A stretch of 64,000 nucleotides of DNA from Rhizobium sp. BG4 (GCF_016864575.1 NZ_CP044125.1:3082001-3146000); one strand, 5' to 3'; positions 17,015 through 26,214 are shown, counted from the stretch's first letter. Translations and numbers: made by a program. The notes: generated by a model from the sequence alone, not told the origin.

Positions 17015-17713
17015 ATGATCCTTGCGCTCTACAGCGATCAGGTGATTGCCGAGAATGCGCCGATGGACCGGCGGCTGGCCGAGATCGTGCGCCAGCGCGG
17101 CGAGCACATCGGCTATATCTCGTCCGGTCCCGATCCCGACCGCAGCTTCTTCAGGGAGAAGGCCGCCTACTATGCCGAGCACGGCCTGACGCTCGATCCC
17201 TTCATCGATCTCGACGCGGTGGTGCCTGAAGATCTCGAACGTCTGTTCTCCTGCAACGCCATCCACCTCTCCGGCGGCCATACCGGCCACTTTCTGCAGC
17301 GGCTGCACAATGCCAACGTCTTCGAACGTCTACGGTCGTGGGCGCTCGACGACGGCATCCTGATCGGCACCAGCGCCGGGGCGATCCTGATGACGCCGAC
17401 GATTGCCGTCGATGCTTTCTTCCTCGGACAGCAGCCTTCCGACATCACTGATGGCGAGGCGCTCGATCTCGTGCCCTTCGAGTATTTTCCGCATCTGAAC
17501 GAGGACGAAAGCTTTCTTCCCAAGCTGCTGCGCTACAGCGAGACGATCACCAACCGGATCGTCGCCTGCCGCGACGGCGAGGGGCTGATCGTTCACAGCG
17601 ACGGCGTTGAGATCTTCGGCAAGCCGCTGATGATCTTTCAGGGATCCGCCGATGTCATCAGCCTGGAAAGGCTCGATGCCCTGATGGTGTCCGCACGCCG
17701 TCTTGAAATGTGA
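17015..17713 (+). CDS. Peptidase S51 / dipeptidase E-like protein
   Basis: A protein of 232 residues, starting at ATG 17015 after a GAGGGAGAAG site. It has the class I glutamine-amidotransferase-like fold of peptidase E and cyanophycinase relatives, with the nucleophile elbow GTSAGAIL (Ser) and LSGGHTGHFLQRL upstream of it. No signal peptide is seen, so it is cytoplasmic. The substrate may be aspartyl dipeptides, by family only. It is transcribed away from puuD. Confidence 0.82.
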   Translation: MILALYSDQVIAENAPMDRRLAEIVRQRGEHIGYISSGPDPDRSFFREKAAYYAEHGLTLDPFIDLDAVVPEDLERLFSCNAIHLSGGHTGHFLQRLHNANVFERLRSWALDDGILIGTSAGAILMTPTIAVDAFFLGQQPSDITDGEALDLVPFEYFPHLNEDESFLPKLLRYSETITNRIVACRDGEGLIVHSDGVEIFGKPLMIFQGSADVISLERLDALMVSARRLEM

Positions 17714-17799
17714 CGGCTTCGTTACACCTTAATTCGAGGGCTGCCGTGATGCGGTGAGATGCGCGTTGCGGCGGGGCATGCATCGATGGAGATGTGCCC

Positions 17800-18132
17800 A
17801 TGCGAAGCATATTGGCGTGCGTAATGATTGCCTTTGCCTCCGGTGCTCTGGCGCATGATGCGCCTTCCGGATGGTCTTATGATCCATTCTGTTGCAATGG
17901 CGACAGCCAGACCGGCGATTGCCAGATGATCCCGTCAAAGAGCGTCACGGTGACGCCGAACGGTTACCGGGTGACGCTGGTGCCGGGCGACCACCGGCTC
18001 GTCACACGCTACCACGTCTTCCTGCTGCCGCTGACCAAGGCGATGCATTCCGGCGATGGCGATTATCACCTCTGCCTGTTTCCGAACGAGGATACGCCGC
18101 GCTGCTTCTATGCGCCTGAAATGGGCTATTGA
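17800..18132 (+). CDS. Small secreted cysteine-containing protein, function unknown
   Basis: A protein of 110 residues with a signal peptide (MRSILACVMIAFASGALA, cleavage before HDAPSG). The mature part has paired cysteines (YDPFCCNGDSQTGDC) and two more near the end (HLCLFPNEDTPRCFYAP), which suggests disulfides in the periplasm. I recognise it only as a rhizobial conserved hypothetical. It runs seven bases into the 3' end of the convergent LysR gene. A GTG at 17794 is an alternative start. Confidence 0.75.
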   Translation: MRSILACVMIAFASGALAHDAPSGWSYDPFCCNGDSQTGDCQMIPSKSVTVTPNGYRVTLVPGDHRLVTRYHVFLLPLTKAMHSGDGDYHLCLFPNEDTPRCFYAPEMGY

Positions 18133-19031
18133 GCCGGCAGCTTGCTGCCGTGCATCTCGGTCATGATCCAGTTTCTGAAGGCCTTGATCTTGGGGACGTT
18201 GCGGCGGTTTTCCGGGTAGGCCAGCCAATAGCCGCGGCCATCCGTGCATTGCAGCTCGAAGGGACGGATCAGCTTGCCGCTGGCAAGCTCGTCCGGGTAG
18301 AAATCCGGCGTCAGGATGGCGACGCCCTGACCGGCGACGGCGGCTGAGGCTTCATAGGCCTGGGCACCGTAGAAGCTCGTCGCCCGTGTCTTCAGGTTCG
18401 ACGTCGGAACGCCCGCCGCTTCCAGCCACTGGTGCCACCAGGGGTCGGTGGTGTCGAAGATCCTGAGCTTCAGGAGATCAGCCGGTTCGTGGACGCCGCC
18501 GATGGTTTCGGCGAGGGCCGGGCTCAGCATTGGCGTGAAATAGACATCCATCAGCTTCTCGGCGCGCAGGCCCGGCCATTCGCCGGTGCCCGAGCGGATG
18601 CCGATGTCGAAGGCCTCGCGGCCGAGATCGACAAGCGTATCGGAGGTGTTGATGCGCACCGCGACATTCGGATGGTCGAGCTGGAAGAGGCCGACGCGGC
18701 GCGCCAGCCATTGCGAGGCGAAGGTGGCGAGACAGGTGATCTGCAGCGTCACTTCGGTTTCGCCGCGCGCTTCAGCCACCGCGAGCTGCAGCATCTCGAA
18801 GGCCTCGGTGACCTGCGGCGCCAGCCTTTCGGCTGTCTCCGTCAGGCTGATCTGCCGCGGGCGGCGCAGGAACAGCGGCTCGCCGACATTCTCTTCCAGC
18901 AGCTTCACCTGGTAGCTGACGGCCGTCTGGGTCATGCCGAGCTCCTCGCCGGCCTTGGTGAAACTGCCATGCCGGGCAACGGCCTCGAAGACGCGCAGCG
19001 CATTCAGCGGGAACTGTTTCGACAGCTTCAT
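18126..19031 (-). CDS. LysR family transcriptional regulator (GcvA-like)
   Basis: A protein of 301 residues from ATG 19031; an in-frame start at 19052 adds seven residues. The N-terminal winged helix (LNALRVFEAVARHGSFTKAGEELGMTQTAVSYQVKLLEE) and the substrate-binding domain (LQITCLATFASQWLARRVGLFQ) resemble GcvA-type LysR proteins. It is divergent from the small DUF1127 gene. Its target is unknown. The nearby xdh and gua genes are possible, but no LysR box was established. Confidence 0.88.
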   Translation of the reverse strand: MKLSKQFPLNALRVFEAVARHGSFTKAGEELGMTQTAVSYQVKLLEENVGEPLFLRRPRQISLTETAERLAPQVTEAFEMLQLAVAEARGETEVTLQITCLATFASQWLARRVGLFQLDHPNVAVRINTSDTLVDLGREAFDIGIRSGTGEWPGLRAEKLMDVYFTPMLSPALAETIGGVHEPADLLKLRIFDTTDPWWHQWLEAAGVPTSNLKTRATSFYGAQAYEASAAVAGQGVAILTPDFYPDELASGKLIRPFELQCTDGRGYWLAYPENRRNVPKIKAFRNWIMTEMHGSKLPAQ

Positions 19032-19134
19032 GGATAAGCTCTCTTTATGCATGGAGATGATCGTTCGATTGGAATTGCAGCATTTTCAGGCGCAGACTGC
19101 AAGTCATACCATCAACTGAATGAAGGTGACTGTC

Positions 19135-19338
19135 ATGAAGGACTCAACGATCGAACGCAGTGAGCTGCACAATGAGCTGCCGGCGCGCGCACTTGTCTCC
19201 CGTTTCCGGGCATGGGTCTACCGCACGTTCGTGTATTCCTCGCGGCTCGACGTCGACACCATGCCCGACCGGGTCAGGCGCGATCTCGGGTTCCTGGATG
19301 GCCGGGAACCGCGCGATTATTTCGAGCGCTGGCCATAA
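19135..19338 (+). CDS. Small DUF1127-like protein
   Basis: A protein of 67 residues. The ATG at 19135 has GAAGGTG seven bases upstream, so I prefer it to the ATG at 19120. The C-terminal half (DTMPDRVRRDLGFLDGREPRDYF) is the short Arg-rich motif seen in DUF1127 proteins such as those tied to small RNA and phosphate responses in Agrobacterium. Its last 22 bases overlap the 3' end of xdhC on the other strand. Confidence 0.65.
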   Translation: MKDSTIERSELHNELPARALVSRFRAWVYRTFVYSSRLDVDTMPDRVRRDLGFLDGREPRDYFERWP

Positions 19339-20123
19339 GCTGCCAGCGCCGCCAGAATCTCGGCGGCGGTCATGGCGGCGATCACCTCCGGGCGCTTGTC
19401 GCGCACGGCAGAGCCGCCGATTGGCAGGGTGAGGCGGGCGAGTGACGCCTTCTCGCCGCCCTCGCGCGAAAGCCAGCTTGAGAAGGTGGCGCGCTTGGTC
19501 GCCGAGCCGATCATGCCGGTATAGGCGAGGTCGGTTCGCGCAAGCGCTTCGCGGGCAATCAGGAAATCGAGGGCGTGGTCGTGGGTCAGGATGGCGATCG
19601 CGGAGCCTGCGGGGATCGCCGCGATCAGGGCTTCCGGCATCGCCGTCAGTTTCGTCGCGGTCTCGGCAGGCAGGTTTGCCAGTTCTTCCTGGCGGGTCTC
19701 GATGACGGTGACCGCAAGCGGCAGCGGGGCGAGGGCCACGGCGAGGGCGCGGCCGACATGGCCGGCGCCGAAGAGATAGACGGCGGGGCGGTGTTCGGCT
19801 TCGCCGATATGCTTTGCTTCAAGTTCGTTCAGAACGTCATCCGTCACCCTACGGAAACGCAATTGCGTGCGGCCGCCGCAGCATTGGCCGATCTCCGGGC
19901 CGAGCGGGATGTCCATCGTCTCGGTGCCGCTATTTTCCAGCAGGTTGCGGGCGTTTTCTATCGCCAGATATTCGAACTGGCCGCCGCCGATCGTGCCCCA
20001 GATGGCGGTGGGCGAGACCAGCATGAAGGTGCCGGTCTCGCGCGGGGTGGAGCCCTGGGTGCCGGTGATCTCGATGAGGACGGTATTGAGGTGGGTGGTG
20101 AGAAAGGTGTGGAAGTCGGTCAT
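19317..20123 (-). CDS. xdhC: Xanthine dehydrogenase accessory protein XdhC
   Basis: A protein of 268 residues. The XdhC/CoxI N-terminal region has TGTQGSTPRETGTFMLV and GGGQFEYLAIENAR. A C-terminal Rossmann domain starts with VYLFGAGHVGRALAVALAPL. XdhC binds molybdenum cofactor and inserts its sulfurated form into XdhB. It is the last gene of the xdhA-xdhB-xdhC series, separated from xdhB by a palindromic element. Confidence 0.92.
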   Translation of the reverse strand: MTDFHTFLTTHLNTVLIEITGTQGSTPRETGTFMLVSPTAIWGTIGGGQFEYLAIENARNLLENSGTETMDIPLGPEIGQCCGGRTQLRFRRVTDDVLNELEAKHIGEAEHRPAVYLFGAGHVGRALAVALAPLPLAVTVIETRQEELANLPAETATKLTAMPEALIAAIPAGSAIAILTHDHALDFLIAREALARTDLAYTGMIGSATKRATFSSWLSREGGEKASLARLTLPIGGSAVRDKRPEVIAAMTAAEILAALAAYGQRSK

Positions 20124-20151
20124 TGGTTGACGGATAGGTTTGTGGGTAGGT

Positions 20152-20313
20152 TACCCCCTCTGTCCTGCCGGACATCTCCCCCACAAGGGGGAGATCGGCA
20201 AGAAGCACGGGTTTCCCCAAACAATGGATGTCAGAGTATTGCTGTGGCGCGAGCGGATGCGCCCAGCCGATCTCCCCCTTGTGGGGGAGATGCCCGGCAG
20301 GGCAGAGGGGGTA
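20152..20313. repeat. Palindromic intergenic element, CCCCCTCTG family
   Basis: Two imperfect inverted arms start TACCCCCTCTGTCCTGCC and end GGCAGGGCAGAGGGGGTA. Each arm contains its own small hairpin, CTCCCCCACAAGGGGGAG or CTCCCCCTTGTGGGGGAG. Elements of this sequence are scattered through rhizobial genomes. This one fills the 207-base gap between xdhC and xdhB. Confidence 0.85.
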
Positions 20314-20330
20314 GGCCACAACCACCGCCC

Positions 20331-22670
20331 TCAAACCATCTTCATCCGCTCGACCGCCATCAGCACCCGCTCCGGGGTCGCCGGCGCATCCAGGCGAGGG
20401 CAGACCTTGTAATCCGCCACACTCGCCACCGCCATCGACAGCGCCTCAAGCACCGAGATCGCCAGCATGAACGGCGGTTCGCCGACGGCCTTGGAGCGGC
20501 CTATCGTGGCTTCCTTGTTTTCCGACCATTCGGCCAGCTTGACGTTGAAGACCTTCGGGCGGTCGGAGGCGAGCGGGATCTTGTAGGTGGAGGGAGCATG
20601 GGTGCGCAGCCGCCCCTTGTCGTCCCACCAGAGCTCTTCCGTCGTCAGCCAGCCCATGCCCTGCACGAAGGCACCCTCGACCTGGCCGATATCGATCGCC
20701 GGGTTGAGCGAGCGGCCGACATCGTGGAGGATATCGGTGCGGTCGATGAGATATTCGCCGGTCAGCGTATCGATCGTCACCTCGGTGCAGGATGCGCCAT
20801 AGGCGAAGTAGTAGAAGGGCGTGCCGCGGCCGGCGGCGCGGTCCCAGTGGATTTTCGGGGTCTTGTAGAAACCGGCGGCCGAAAGCTGGACGCGGGCGAA
20901 ATAGGCCTGCTTGACGAAATCCGGAAAGGGGATCTCGGTCTCGCCGACGCGCACCCGGTTCGGCAGGAAGATGACGTCGGCGGGATCGACGCTCCATTTT
21001 TCGGCGGCAAAGGCGACGAGGCGCTCCTTCAGCTGCCGGGCGGCGTCATAGGCGGCCATGCCGTTGAGGTCGGAGCCGGAGGAGGCGGCCGTCGCCGAGG
21101 TGTTCGGCACCTTGCCCGTCGTGGTCGCGGTGATCTTCACCCGGTCGATATCGACCTGGAAGCTGTCGGCCAGAACCTGCGCCACCTTGGTATAGAGACC
21201 CTGGCCCATCTCGGTGCCGCCATGGTTCAGGTGGATCGAGCCGTCCTGATAGATGTGGACGAGGGCGCCTGCCTGGTTGAAGGCGGTCATGGTGAAGGAG
21301 ATGCCGAATTTCACCGGCGTCAGCGCGATGCCCTTGCGGATGTAGCGGCTGTCGCGATTGAAGCTGATGATGGCGTTGCGGCGGGCCTGATAATCGGCAC
21401 TGTCCTCGAGTTCGCCGACGATGCGCTCGAGAATGCTGTCTTCGACTTCCTGGTGATAGGGCGTCAGCGTGCGGCCGGAGCCAGGCTGGCCGTAGAAGTT
21501 CAGCTTGCGGACTTCGAGCGGATCCTTGCCGGTGGCATAGGCGATCTCCTCGATGAAGCGCTCGGCGCCGAGCATGCCCTGCGGACCGCCGAAACCGCGG
21601 AAGGCGGTGTTGGAGACGGTGTGCGTCTTCAGCGGCTTCGATTGCAGATGTACATGCGGATAGAAATAGCTGGAATCGGCATGGAAGAGGGCGCGGTCGG
21701 TGACCGGGCCTGAGAGGTCGGATGAGAAGCCGCAGCGCGCCGCATAGGTGGCGTCGACGGCATGGATGCGGCCTTCGTCGTCGAAGCCGAGTTCGTAATC
21801 GACGAGGAAGTCGTGGCGCTTGCCTGTCGCTGTCATGTCCTCGTCGCGGTCGGGGCGGAATTTGACGGCGCGCTTCAGTTTCTTGGCGGCAATTGCGGCA
21901 AGGGCGGCAAACTGGTTGCCCTGCGTTTCCTTGCCGCCGAAGCCGCCGCCCATGCGGCGCACGTTCACGGTGACGGCGTTGGAGGGAATGTTGAGCACAT
22001 GGCCGACGATATGCTGGATCTCGCTCGGATGCTGCGTCGAGGACCAGAGGGTGACCTCGTCGTCCTCTCCGGGGATCGCCATGGCGATATGGCCCTCGAG
22101 ATAGAAATGCTCCTGACCGCCGATGCGCATCTGGCCGCGCAGCCGATGCTTCGCATTGTCCATCTCGGCCTTCGCCTCGCCGCGCTTCAGCGTCATCGGC
22201 GTGATGACCAGCGGGCTGCCATTTTCCAGCGCGCCGTCGATATCGCTCCAGTGCGGCAGATCGCGATATTCGATCTTCGCCTTGCGGGCGGCATGGCGGG
22301 CGGCGTCGCGGGTTTCGGCAATGACGGCGAAGATCGGCTGGCCGTGGAACTCGACTTTGCTTTCGGCAAGCAGCGGCTCGTCATGGCTGCCGTTCGAGGA
22401 GACGTCGTTGATGCCCGGCACGTCCTTGCCGGTGAAGACGAGGACGACGCCGGGGTGGCGGCGGACTTCGGAGAGATCCATGCTGAGGATATCGGCGTGC
22501 GCCCGGTCGGAGGTGCCGAGAGCGCCGTGCAGGAGACCTGCGGGTTCGGGAATATCGTCGATATAATCGGCGCTTCCGGTGACATGCTTATGCGCTGAAT
22601 CATGTTTCAGCGACCCATGCATCGGGCCGGAGATCATGGCTTTTGGATTTTCGAAGGTGGATTTATCCAT
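20331..22670 (-). CDS. xdhB: Xanthine dehydrogenase molybdopterin-binding subunit
   Basis: A protein of 779 residues, full length for the large subunit. Molybdopterin-contact motifs are GGGFGGKETQGNQ and FRGFGGPQGMLGAE. The catalytic glutamate region is KAVGEPPFMLAISVLEAL near the C-terminus. XdhB hydroxylates hypoxanthine and xanthine to urate. It is preceded by xdhA and followed by xdhC, and each gap is filled with a palindromic repeat. Confidence 0.95.
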   Translation of the reverse strand: MDKSTFENPKAMISGPMHGSLKHDSAHKHVTGSADYIDDIPEPAGLLHGALGTSDRAHADILSMDLSEVRRHPGVVLVFTGKDVPGINDVSSNGSHDEPLLAESKVEFHGQPIFAVIAETRDAARHAARKAKIEYRDLPHWSDIDGALENGSPLVITPMTLKRGEAKAEMDNAKHRLRGQMRIGGQEHFYLEGHIAMAIPGEDDEVTLWSSTQHPSEIQHIVGHVLNIPSNAVTVNVRRMGGGFGGKETQGNQFAALAAIAAKKLKRAVKFRPDRDEDMTATGKRHDFLVDYELGFDDEGRIHAVDATYAARCGFSSDLSGPVTDRALFHADSSYFYPHVHLQSKPLKTHTVSNTAFRGFGGPQGMLGAERFIEEIAYATGKDPLEVRKLNFYGQPGSGRTLTPYHQEVEDSILERIVGELEDSADYQARRNAIISFNRDSRYIRKGIALTPVKFGISFTMTAFNQAGALVHIYQDGSIHLNHGGTEMGQGLYTKVAQVLADSFQVDIDRVKITATTTGKVPNTSATAASSGSDLNGMAAYDAARQLKERLVAFAAEKWSVDPADVIFLPNRVRVGETEIPFPDFVKQAYFARVQLSAAGFYKTPKIHWDRAAGRGTPFYYFAYGASCTEVTIDTLTGEYLIDRTDILHDVGRSLNPAIDIGQVEGAFVQGMGWLTTEELWWDDKGRLRTHAPSTYKIPLASDRPKVFNVKLAEWSENKEATIGRSKAVGEPPFMLAISVLEALSMAVASVADYKVCPRLDAPATPERVLMAVERMKMV

Positions 22671-22703
22671 GATGAGACTCCACGGCGCAGGTCGGTGCGC
22701 GTG

Positions 22704-22820
22704 GCCCCCTCATCCGCCCTTCGGGCACCTTCTCCCCGCTGGGGAGAAGGGGGAACGAGACGGCGCCGCACATCCCTTCTCCCCTCGGGGAGAAGGTGCC
22801 CGAAGGGCGGATGAGGGGGC
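22704..22820. repeat. Palindromic intergenic element with 34-bp perfect arms
   Basis: The left arm at 22704-22737 (GCCCCCTCATCCGCCC...) and the right arm at 22787-22820 are perfect inverted copies over 34 bases. They contain the nested hairpins GCCCTTCGGGC and CTTCTCCCC/GGGGAGAAG. The same family occurs at 43245 and 47438. It lies between xdhB and xdhA. Confidence 0.88.
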
Positions 22821-22847
22821 TGTTTGCGCAGATGCTCACGATGTTCA

Positions 22848-24314
22848 TCACGCCACCCCCTCGAACCGCTTGAGTTCCACCGGCGTGCCCACCGTCTCCA
22901 GATAAAACCGCGTCAGCAGGTTCCGCGCCGTCAGCTGGCGGTACTCCGCCGTGGCGCGCCAGTCGGAGAGCGGCTGAAAATCCGCGTCGAAGGTGTCGCG
23001 GGCGGCGTCGATGGTGGCTTCGGTCCAGGGCTTGCCGAGCAGGTCGGATTCGACTGTGCGGGCGCGCTTGGGGATGCCGGCCATGCCGCCGAAGGCGATG
23101 CGGATATCGTGGACGTCGCCGTTGTCGTCGAGCGTCAGGTAGAAGGCGCCGAGAACGGCGGTGATGTCCTCGTCGCGGCGCTTGGTGATCTTGTAGACGG
23201 CGAAATGCGTGCCCTCGGCCGGGTAGGGCACGAAGACGCTCTCGACGAATTCGCCGGCTTTGCGGTCCTGTCTGCCATAGGCGATGAAATAGTCTTCGAG
23301 CCGCAGCATGCGGGTGCCTGATGCCGAGCGCAGCTTCACGGTGGCGCCGAGCGCGATCAGCGGCGGCGGGCTGTCGCCGATCGGCGAGCCGTTGGCGATA
23401 TTGCCGCCGATCGTGCCCATGTTGCGCACCTGCTCGCCGCCGATGCGGTTGATCAGGCCGGCGAGCGCCGGCACCTTCTTGGCCAGCACTTCGAAGGCCT
23501 TGGTGTAGGTGACGCCGGCGCCGAAGGTCACGCCGCCCTCGGTCACCTTGATCGCCTGTAGTTCGCTGAGGTGATTGATGAAGACGACCGGGGTGAGCGC
23601 GCGCATCTGCTTCGTCACCCAGAGACCGACATCGGTGGAACCGGCGACGATGGTCGCGGTGGGTTCTTCGGCGAGAATGCGGGCCAGCCCCTCGACGGAG
23701 CCCGGGATGACCAGCTTGCCTGCGTCAGAGGTAATGGTGATCGTCTCGCGCGGCTGCAGCGCCCAGAGGCGGGCGACGATATCGGAGCGGGTCTTTTCGA
23801 GGGGATCAAAGAGCGTGCTCGGCCGCGCCCTGGCGATCGCTTCCGCCGCCTTGACGATCGGCTCGTAGCCCGTGCACCGACAGAGGTTGCCCTGCAGCGC
23901 CTTTTCGATCTGCGGGCGGCCGGGCTTTTCGCTGGAAAGCCAGAGACCGTAGAGGGACATCACGAATCCAGGCGTGCAGAAGCCGCATTGCGAGCCGTGG
24001 AAATCGACCATCGCCTGCTGCACCGGATGCAGCGTGCCATCCTTGGCGGCCAGATGCTCGACGGTCACGACATGGGTGCCGTTCAGCGAGCCCATGAAGC
24101 GGATGCAGGCATTGACGGATTCATAGGCGAGCTTGCCGTCGACGAGACGGCCGATCAGCACCGTGCAGGCGCCGCAATCGCCTTCGGCGCATCCTTCCTT
24201 CGTGCCGGTCAGCCGGCGCCTCAAACGCAGAAAATCGAGAAGCGTTTCGGTCGGCCGGACATCTCTGAGCGTGATGTCCTCGCCATTGAGGATGAAGCGG
24301 ATGGCGTCGTTCAT
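22848..24314 (-). CDS. xdhA: Xanthine dehydrogenase small subunit (2Fe-2S and FAD)
   Basis: A protein of 488 residues. The N-terminal plant-type 2Fe-2S region has GCAEGDCGACTVLIG. The second cluster domain has CGFCTPGFVMSLY and CRCTGYEP. The FAD domain has PTATIVAGSTDVGLWVTKQM and IGGNIANGSPIGDSPPPLIALG. XdhA passes electrons from the molybdenum centre of XdhB to NAD. It is the first xdh gene, 30 bases after bdhA on the same strand. Confidence 0.95.
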   Translation of the reverse strand: MNDAIRFILNGEDITLRDVRPTETLLDFLRLRRRLTGTKEGCAEGDCGACTVLIGRLVDGKLAYESVNACIRFMGSLNGTHVVTVEHLAAKDGTLHPVQQAMVDFHGSQCGFCTPGFVMSLYGLWLSSEKPGRPQIEKALQGNLCRCTGYEPIVKAAEAIARARPSTLFDPLEKTRSDIVARLWALQPRETITITSDAGKLVIPGSVEGLARILAEEPTATIVAGSTDVGLWVTKQMRALTPVVFINHLSELQAIKVTEGGVTFGAGVTYTKAFEVLAKKVPALAGLINRIGGEQVRNMGTIGGNIANGSPIGDSPPPLIALGATVKLRSASGTRMLRLEDYFIAYGRQDRKAGEFVESVFVPYPAEGTHFAVYKITKRRDEDITAVLGAFYLTLDDNGDVHDIRIAFGGMAGIPKRARTVESDLLGKPWTEATIDAARDTFDADFQPLSDWRATAEYRQLTARNLLTRFYLETVGTPVELKRFEGVA

Positions 24315-24344
24315 GATGTTCCTTATTCTTGTTTTTCTAAATGG

Positions 24345-25121
24345 TTATGCCGCAGTCCAGCCCCCGTCAATCGAGATATGCGTGCCGGTCACTTGGCGGG
24401 CATCGTCGCTTGCGAGGTAGAGCGCCAGCGCGCCGATCTCCTCGGCCTTGACGAATTCATGCGTCGGCTGCGCCTTCAGGATCACCTCGGTCTTCACCTG
24501 CTCCTCGGTCATGCCGCGGGCCTTGGCCGTATCTGGAATCTGCTTCTCGACCAGCGGCGTCAGCACGTAGCCGGGGCAGATGGCGTTGACGGTCACGCCC
24601 GACTCAGCGAGCTCGAGTGCCGCCGTTTTCGTCAGTCCTAATATACCATGTTTCGCCGCCACGTAGGCGGATTTGAACGGCGAGGCGACGAGGCCGTGGG
24701 CGGAGGCGATATTGATGATGCGGCCATGCTTCTTCGCCTTCATGTGCGGAATGGCCGATCGCATCGTATGGAAGGAGCTCGAGAGATTGATGGCGATGAT
24801 CTGGTCCCACTTGTCGACGGGGAAGTCCTCGATCTTCTCGACATGCTGGATACCGGCATTGTTGACGAGGACGTCGACCGTTCCGAAGGTTTTCGCTGCA
24901 GTCTCGATCAGGTCGGCGATCTCGGCGGGCTTGGTCATGTCGGCCGGATGGTAGAGGGCGCGGCCCTCTGAAAGTGATTCAAGCCGCTCGGTGATCGCCT
25001 TGATTTCTTCGGCTTTTCCGAAGCCGTTGATGACGACGTTGTCGCCCTTGCCGGCAAAGGCGGTGGCGATCGCCAGGCCGATGCCGCTGGTGGAGCCGGT
25101 GACGACGACGGTTCTTTTCAT
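24345..25121 (-). CDS. bdhA: 3-hydroxybutyrate dehydrogenase
   Basis: A protein of 258 residues, a classical short-chain dehydrogenase with TGSTSGIGLAIATAF (NAD site), NNAGIQHVEKIEDFP, the catalytic YVAAKHG and the C-terminal DGGWTAA. The sequence closely fits bacterial D-3-hydroxybutyrate dehydrogenases, which make acetoacetate during polyhydroxybutyrate use. It lies between the thiamine-uptake genes and xdhA on the same strand; the 76-base gap upstream may hold its own promoter. Confidence 0.92.
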   Translation of the reverse strand: MKRTVVVTGSTSGIGLAIATAFAGKGDNVVINGFGKAEEIKAITERLESLSEGRALYHPADMTKPAEIADLIETAAKTFGTVDVLVNNAGIQHVEKIEDFPVDKWDQIIAINLSSSFHTMRSAIPHMKAKKHGRIINIASAHGLVASPFKSAYVAAKHGILGLTKTAALELAESGVTVNAICPGYVLTPLVEKQIPDTAKARGMTEEQVKTEVILKAQPTHEFVKAEEIGALALYLASDDARQVTGTHISIDGGWTAA

Positions 25122-25197
25122 AAGCGCTTCTCCTTGGTCCGGGTTGGACCAAGGTTATGCGCAAAGCCTTGCGGCTGACAATCGCCGAATGGCGTTC

Positions 25198-26214
25198 TCA
25201 GCTTCCGGCGAGAAGCGTCGTGGTGAAGGCGGCGGCAAAATCCGGGCGCGCGGTCAGCACCTTGCCATCGGCATCCTTCAAAATGCCGGCGTCGAACAGG
25301 TAATCGCCGATCGCTTTCATCTTTGCCGGGTCGATGGCACCGGCCTTGCCGGGGGCGGTGCGCAAATAGCCGTCGGAGGCTAGCGTTTTCAGCGATGCCT
25401 TGACGAGGTCCGGATTGGTGAGCGCGCCGTCCGTTCCCTTGATCAGGATATCGGCTGCTTCATCCGGATGATCGGCGGCGAATTCATAGCCGCGTCGCGT
25501 CGCCTGCATGAAGGGGCGGGCGAGATTGGGCTTTTCCGAGAGATAGGCGCTGCTGGTGCCGAGGAGCGCGGTGTGTTCATCCGGCACGCCGTAATCGGCA
25601 TAGACGAAGGCGCGCTGGGCCTTCTTCTCGAGCTCGGCCTGAACGCCTTCCCAGGTATAGACTTCGAGCGTGAAATCGACAGCGCCATTGTCGAGCGCCT
25701 GATAGGCGGAAGTGCCGAGCGTCACGGTCTCGAACTCGCCCTTGCCGCCGGCGTTCCTGATCATCGAGCCGAGCAGGGCATTTTCCCAGGCGCTGCCGAA
25801 GCCGCCATAGGTCTTGCCGTCGAGATCCTTCGGCGTCTTGATGTCGGTGCGGTCCCCCTTGAAGACGACGCGGCCGGTCTCCTTCTGGACGATCGCGAAA
25901 GTGCCGACGAGATCGGCACCGGCGGCGCGCTGGGTCATCAGGCCGATCGAGTCGAGCACGCCGAAATCGGCGACGCGGCTGGCGACGAGGGTTGCGGCAG
26001 AGGTGTCGGTATAGGGGAGAATGTCGACCTCGATGCCGGCGTCGCGGTAGAAATTCTTCTCCCGGGCGACGTAGAGGCCGATGTGATTGGTGTTCGGCGT
26101 CCAGTCGAGGGCGACCGAGACCTTGGGGCTTGCGGCGCGGACGGCAAGCGGTGCGGCGGTCAAGGCGAGAATGCCTGCAAGCGCCGTGCGGCGGGTGATG
26201 ATCGGCATGGTCAT
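25198..26214 (-). CDS. ABC transporter substrate-binding protein, thiamine-precursor type (ThiY-like)
   Basis: A protein of 338 residues with a twin-arginine-like signal (ITRRTALAGILALTAAPLAVRA). The mature start VSVALDWTPNTNHIGLYVAREKNFYRDAGIEVDILPY is the NMT1/THI5-like fold of ThiY, which binds formyl-aminopyrimidine or HMP. It is the last gene of a riboswitch-controlled operon and overlaps the ATPase gene by four bases. Periplasmic. Confidence 0.88.
   Translation of the reverse strand: MTMPIITRRTALAGILALTAAPLAVRAASPKVSVALDWTPNTNHIGLYVAREKNFYRDAGIEVDILPYTDTSAATLVASRVADFGVLDSIGLMTQRAAGADLVGTFAIVQKETGRVVFKGDRTDIKTPKDLDGKTYGGFGSAWENALLGSMIRNAGGKGEFETVTLGTSAYQALDNGAVDFTLEVYTWEGVQAELEKKAQRAFVYADYGVPDEHTALLGTSSAYLSEKPNLARPFMQATRRGYEFAADHPDEAADILIKGTDGALTNPDLVKASLKTLASDGYLRTAPGKAGAIDPAKMKAIGDYLFDAGILKDADGKVLTARPDFAAAFTTTLLAGS

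Noticed and set aside
20152..22820. Repeat clusters considered as CRISPR
   Set aside because: The repeats are large inverted arms with no regular spacer units and no cas genes. They match rhizobial palindromic intergenic elements.
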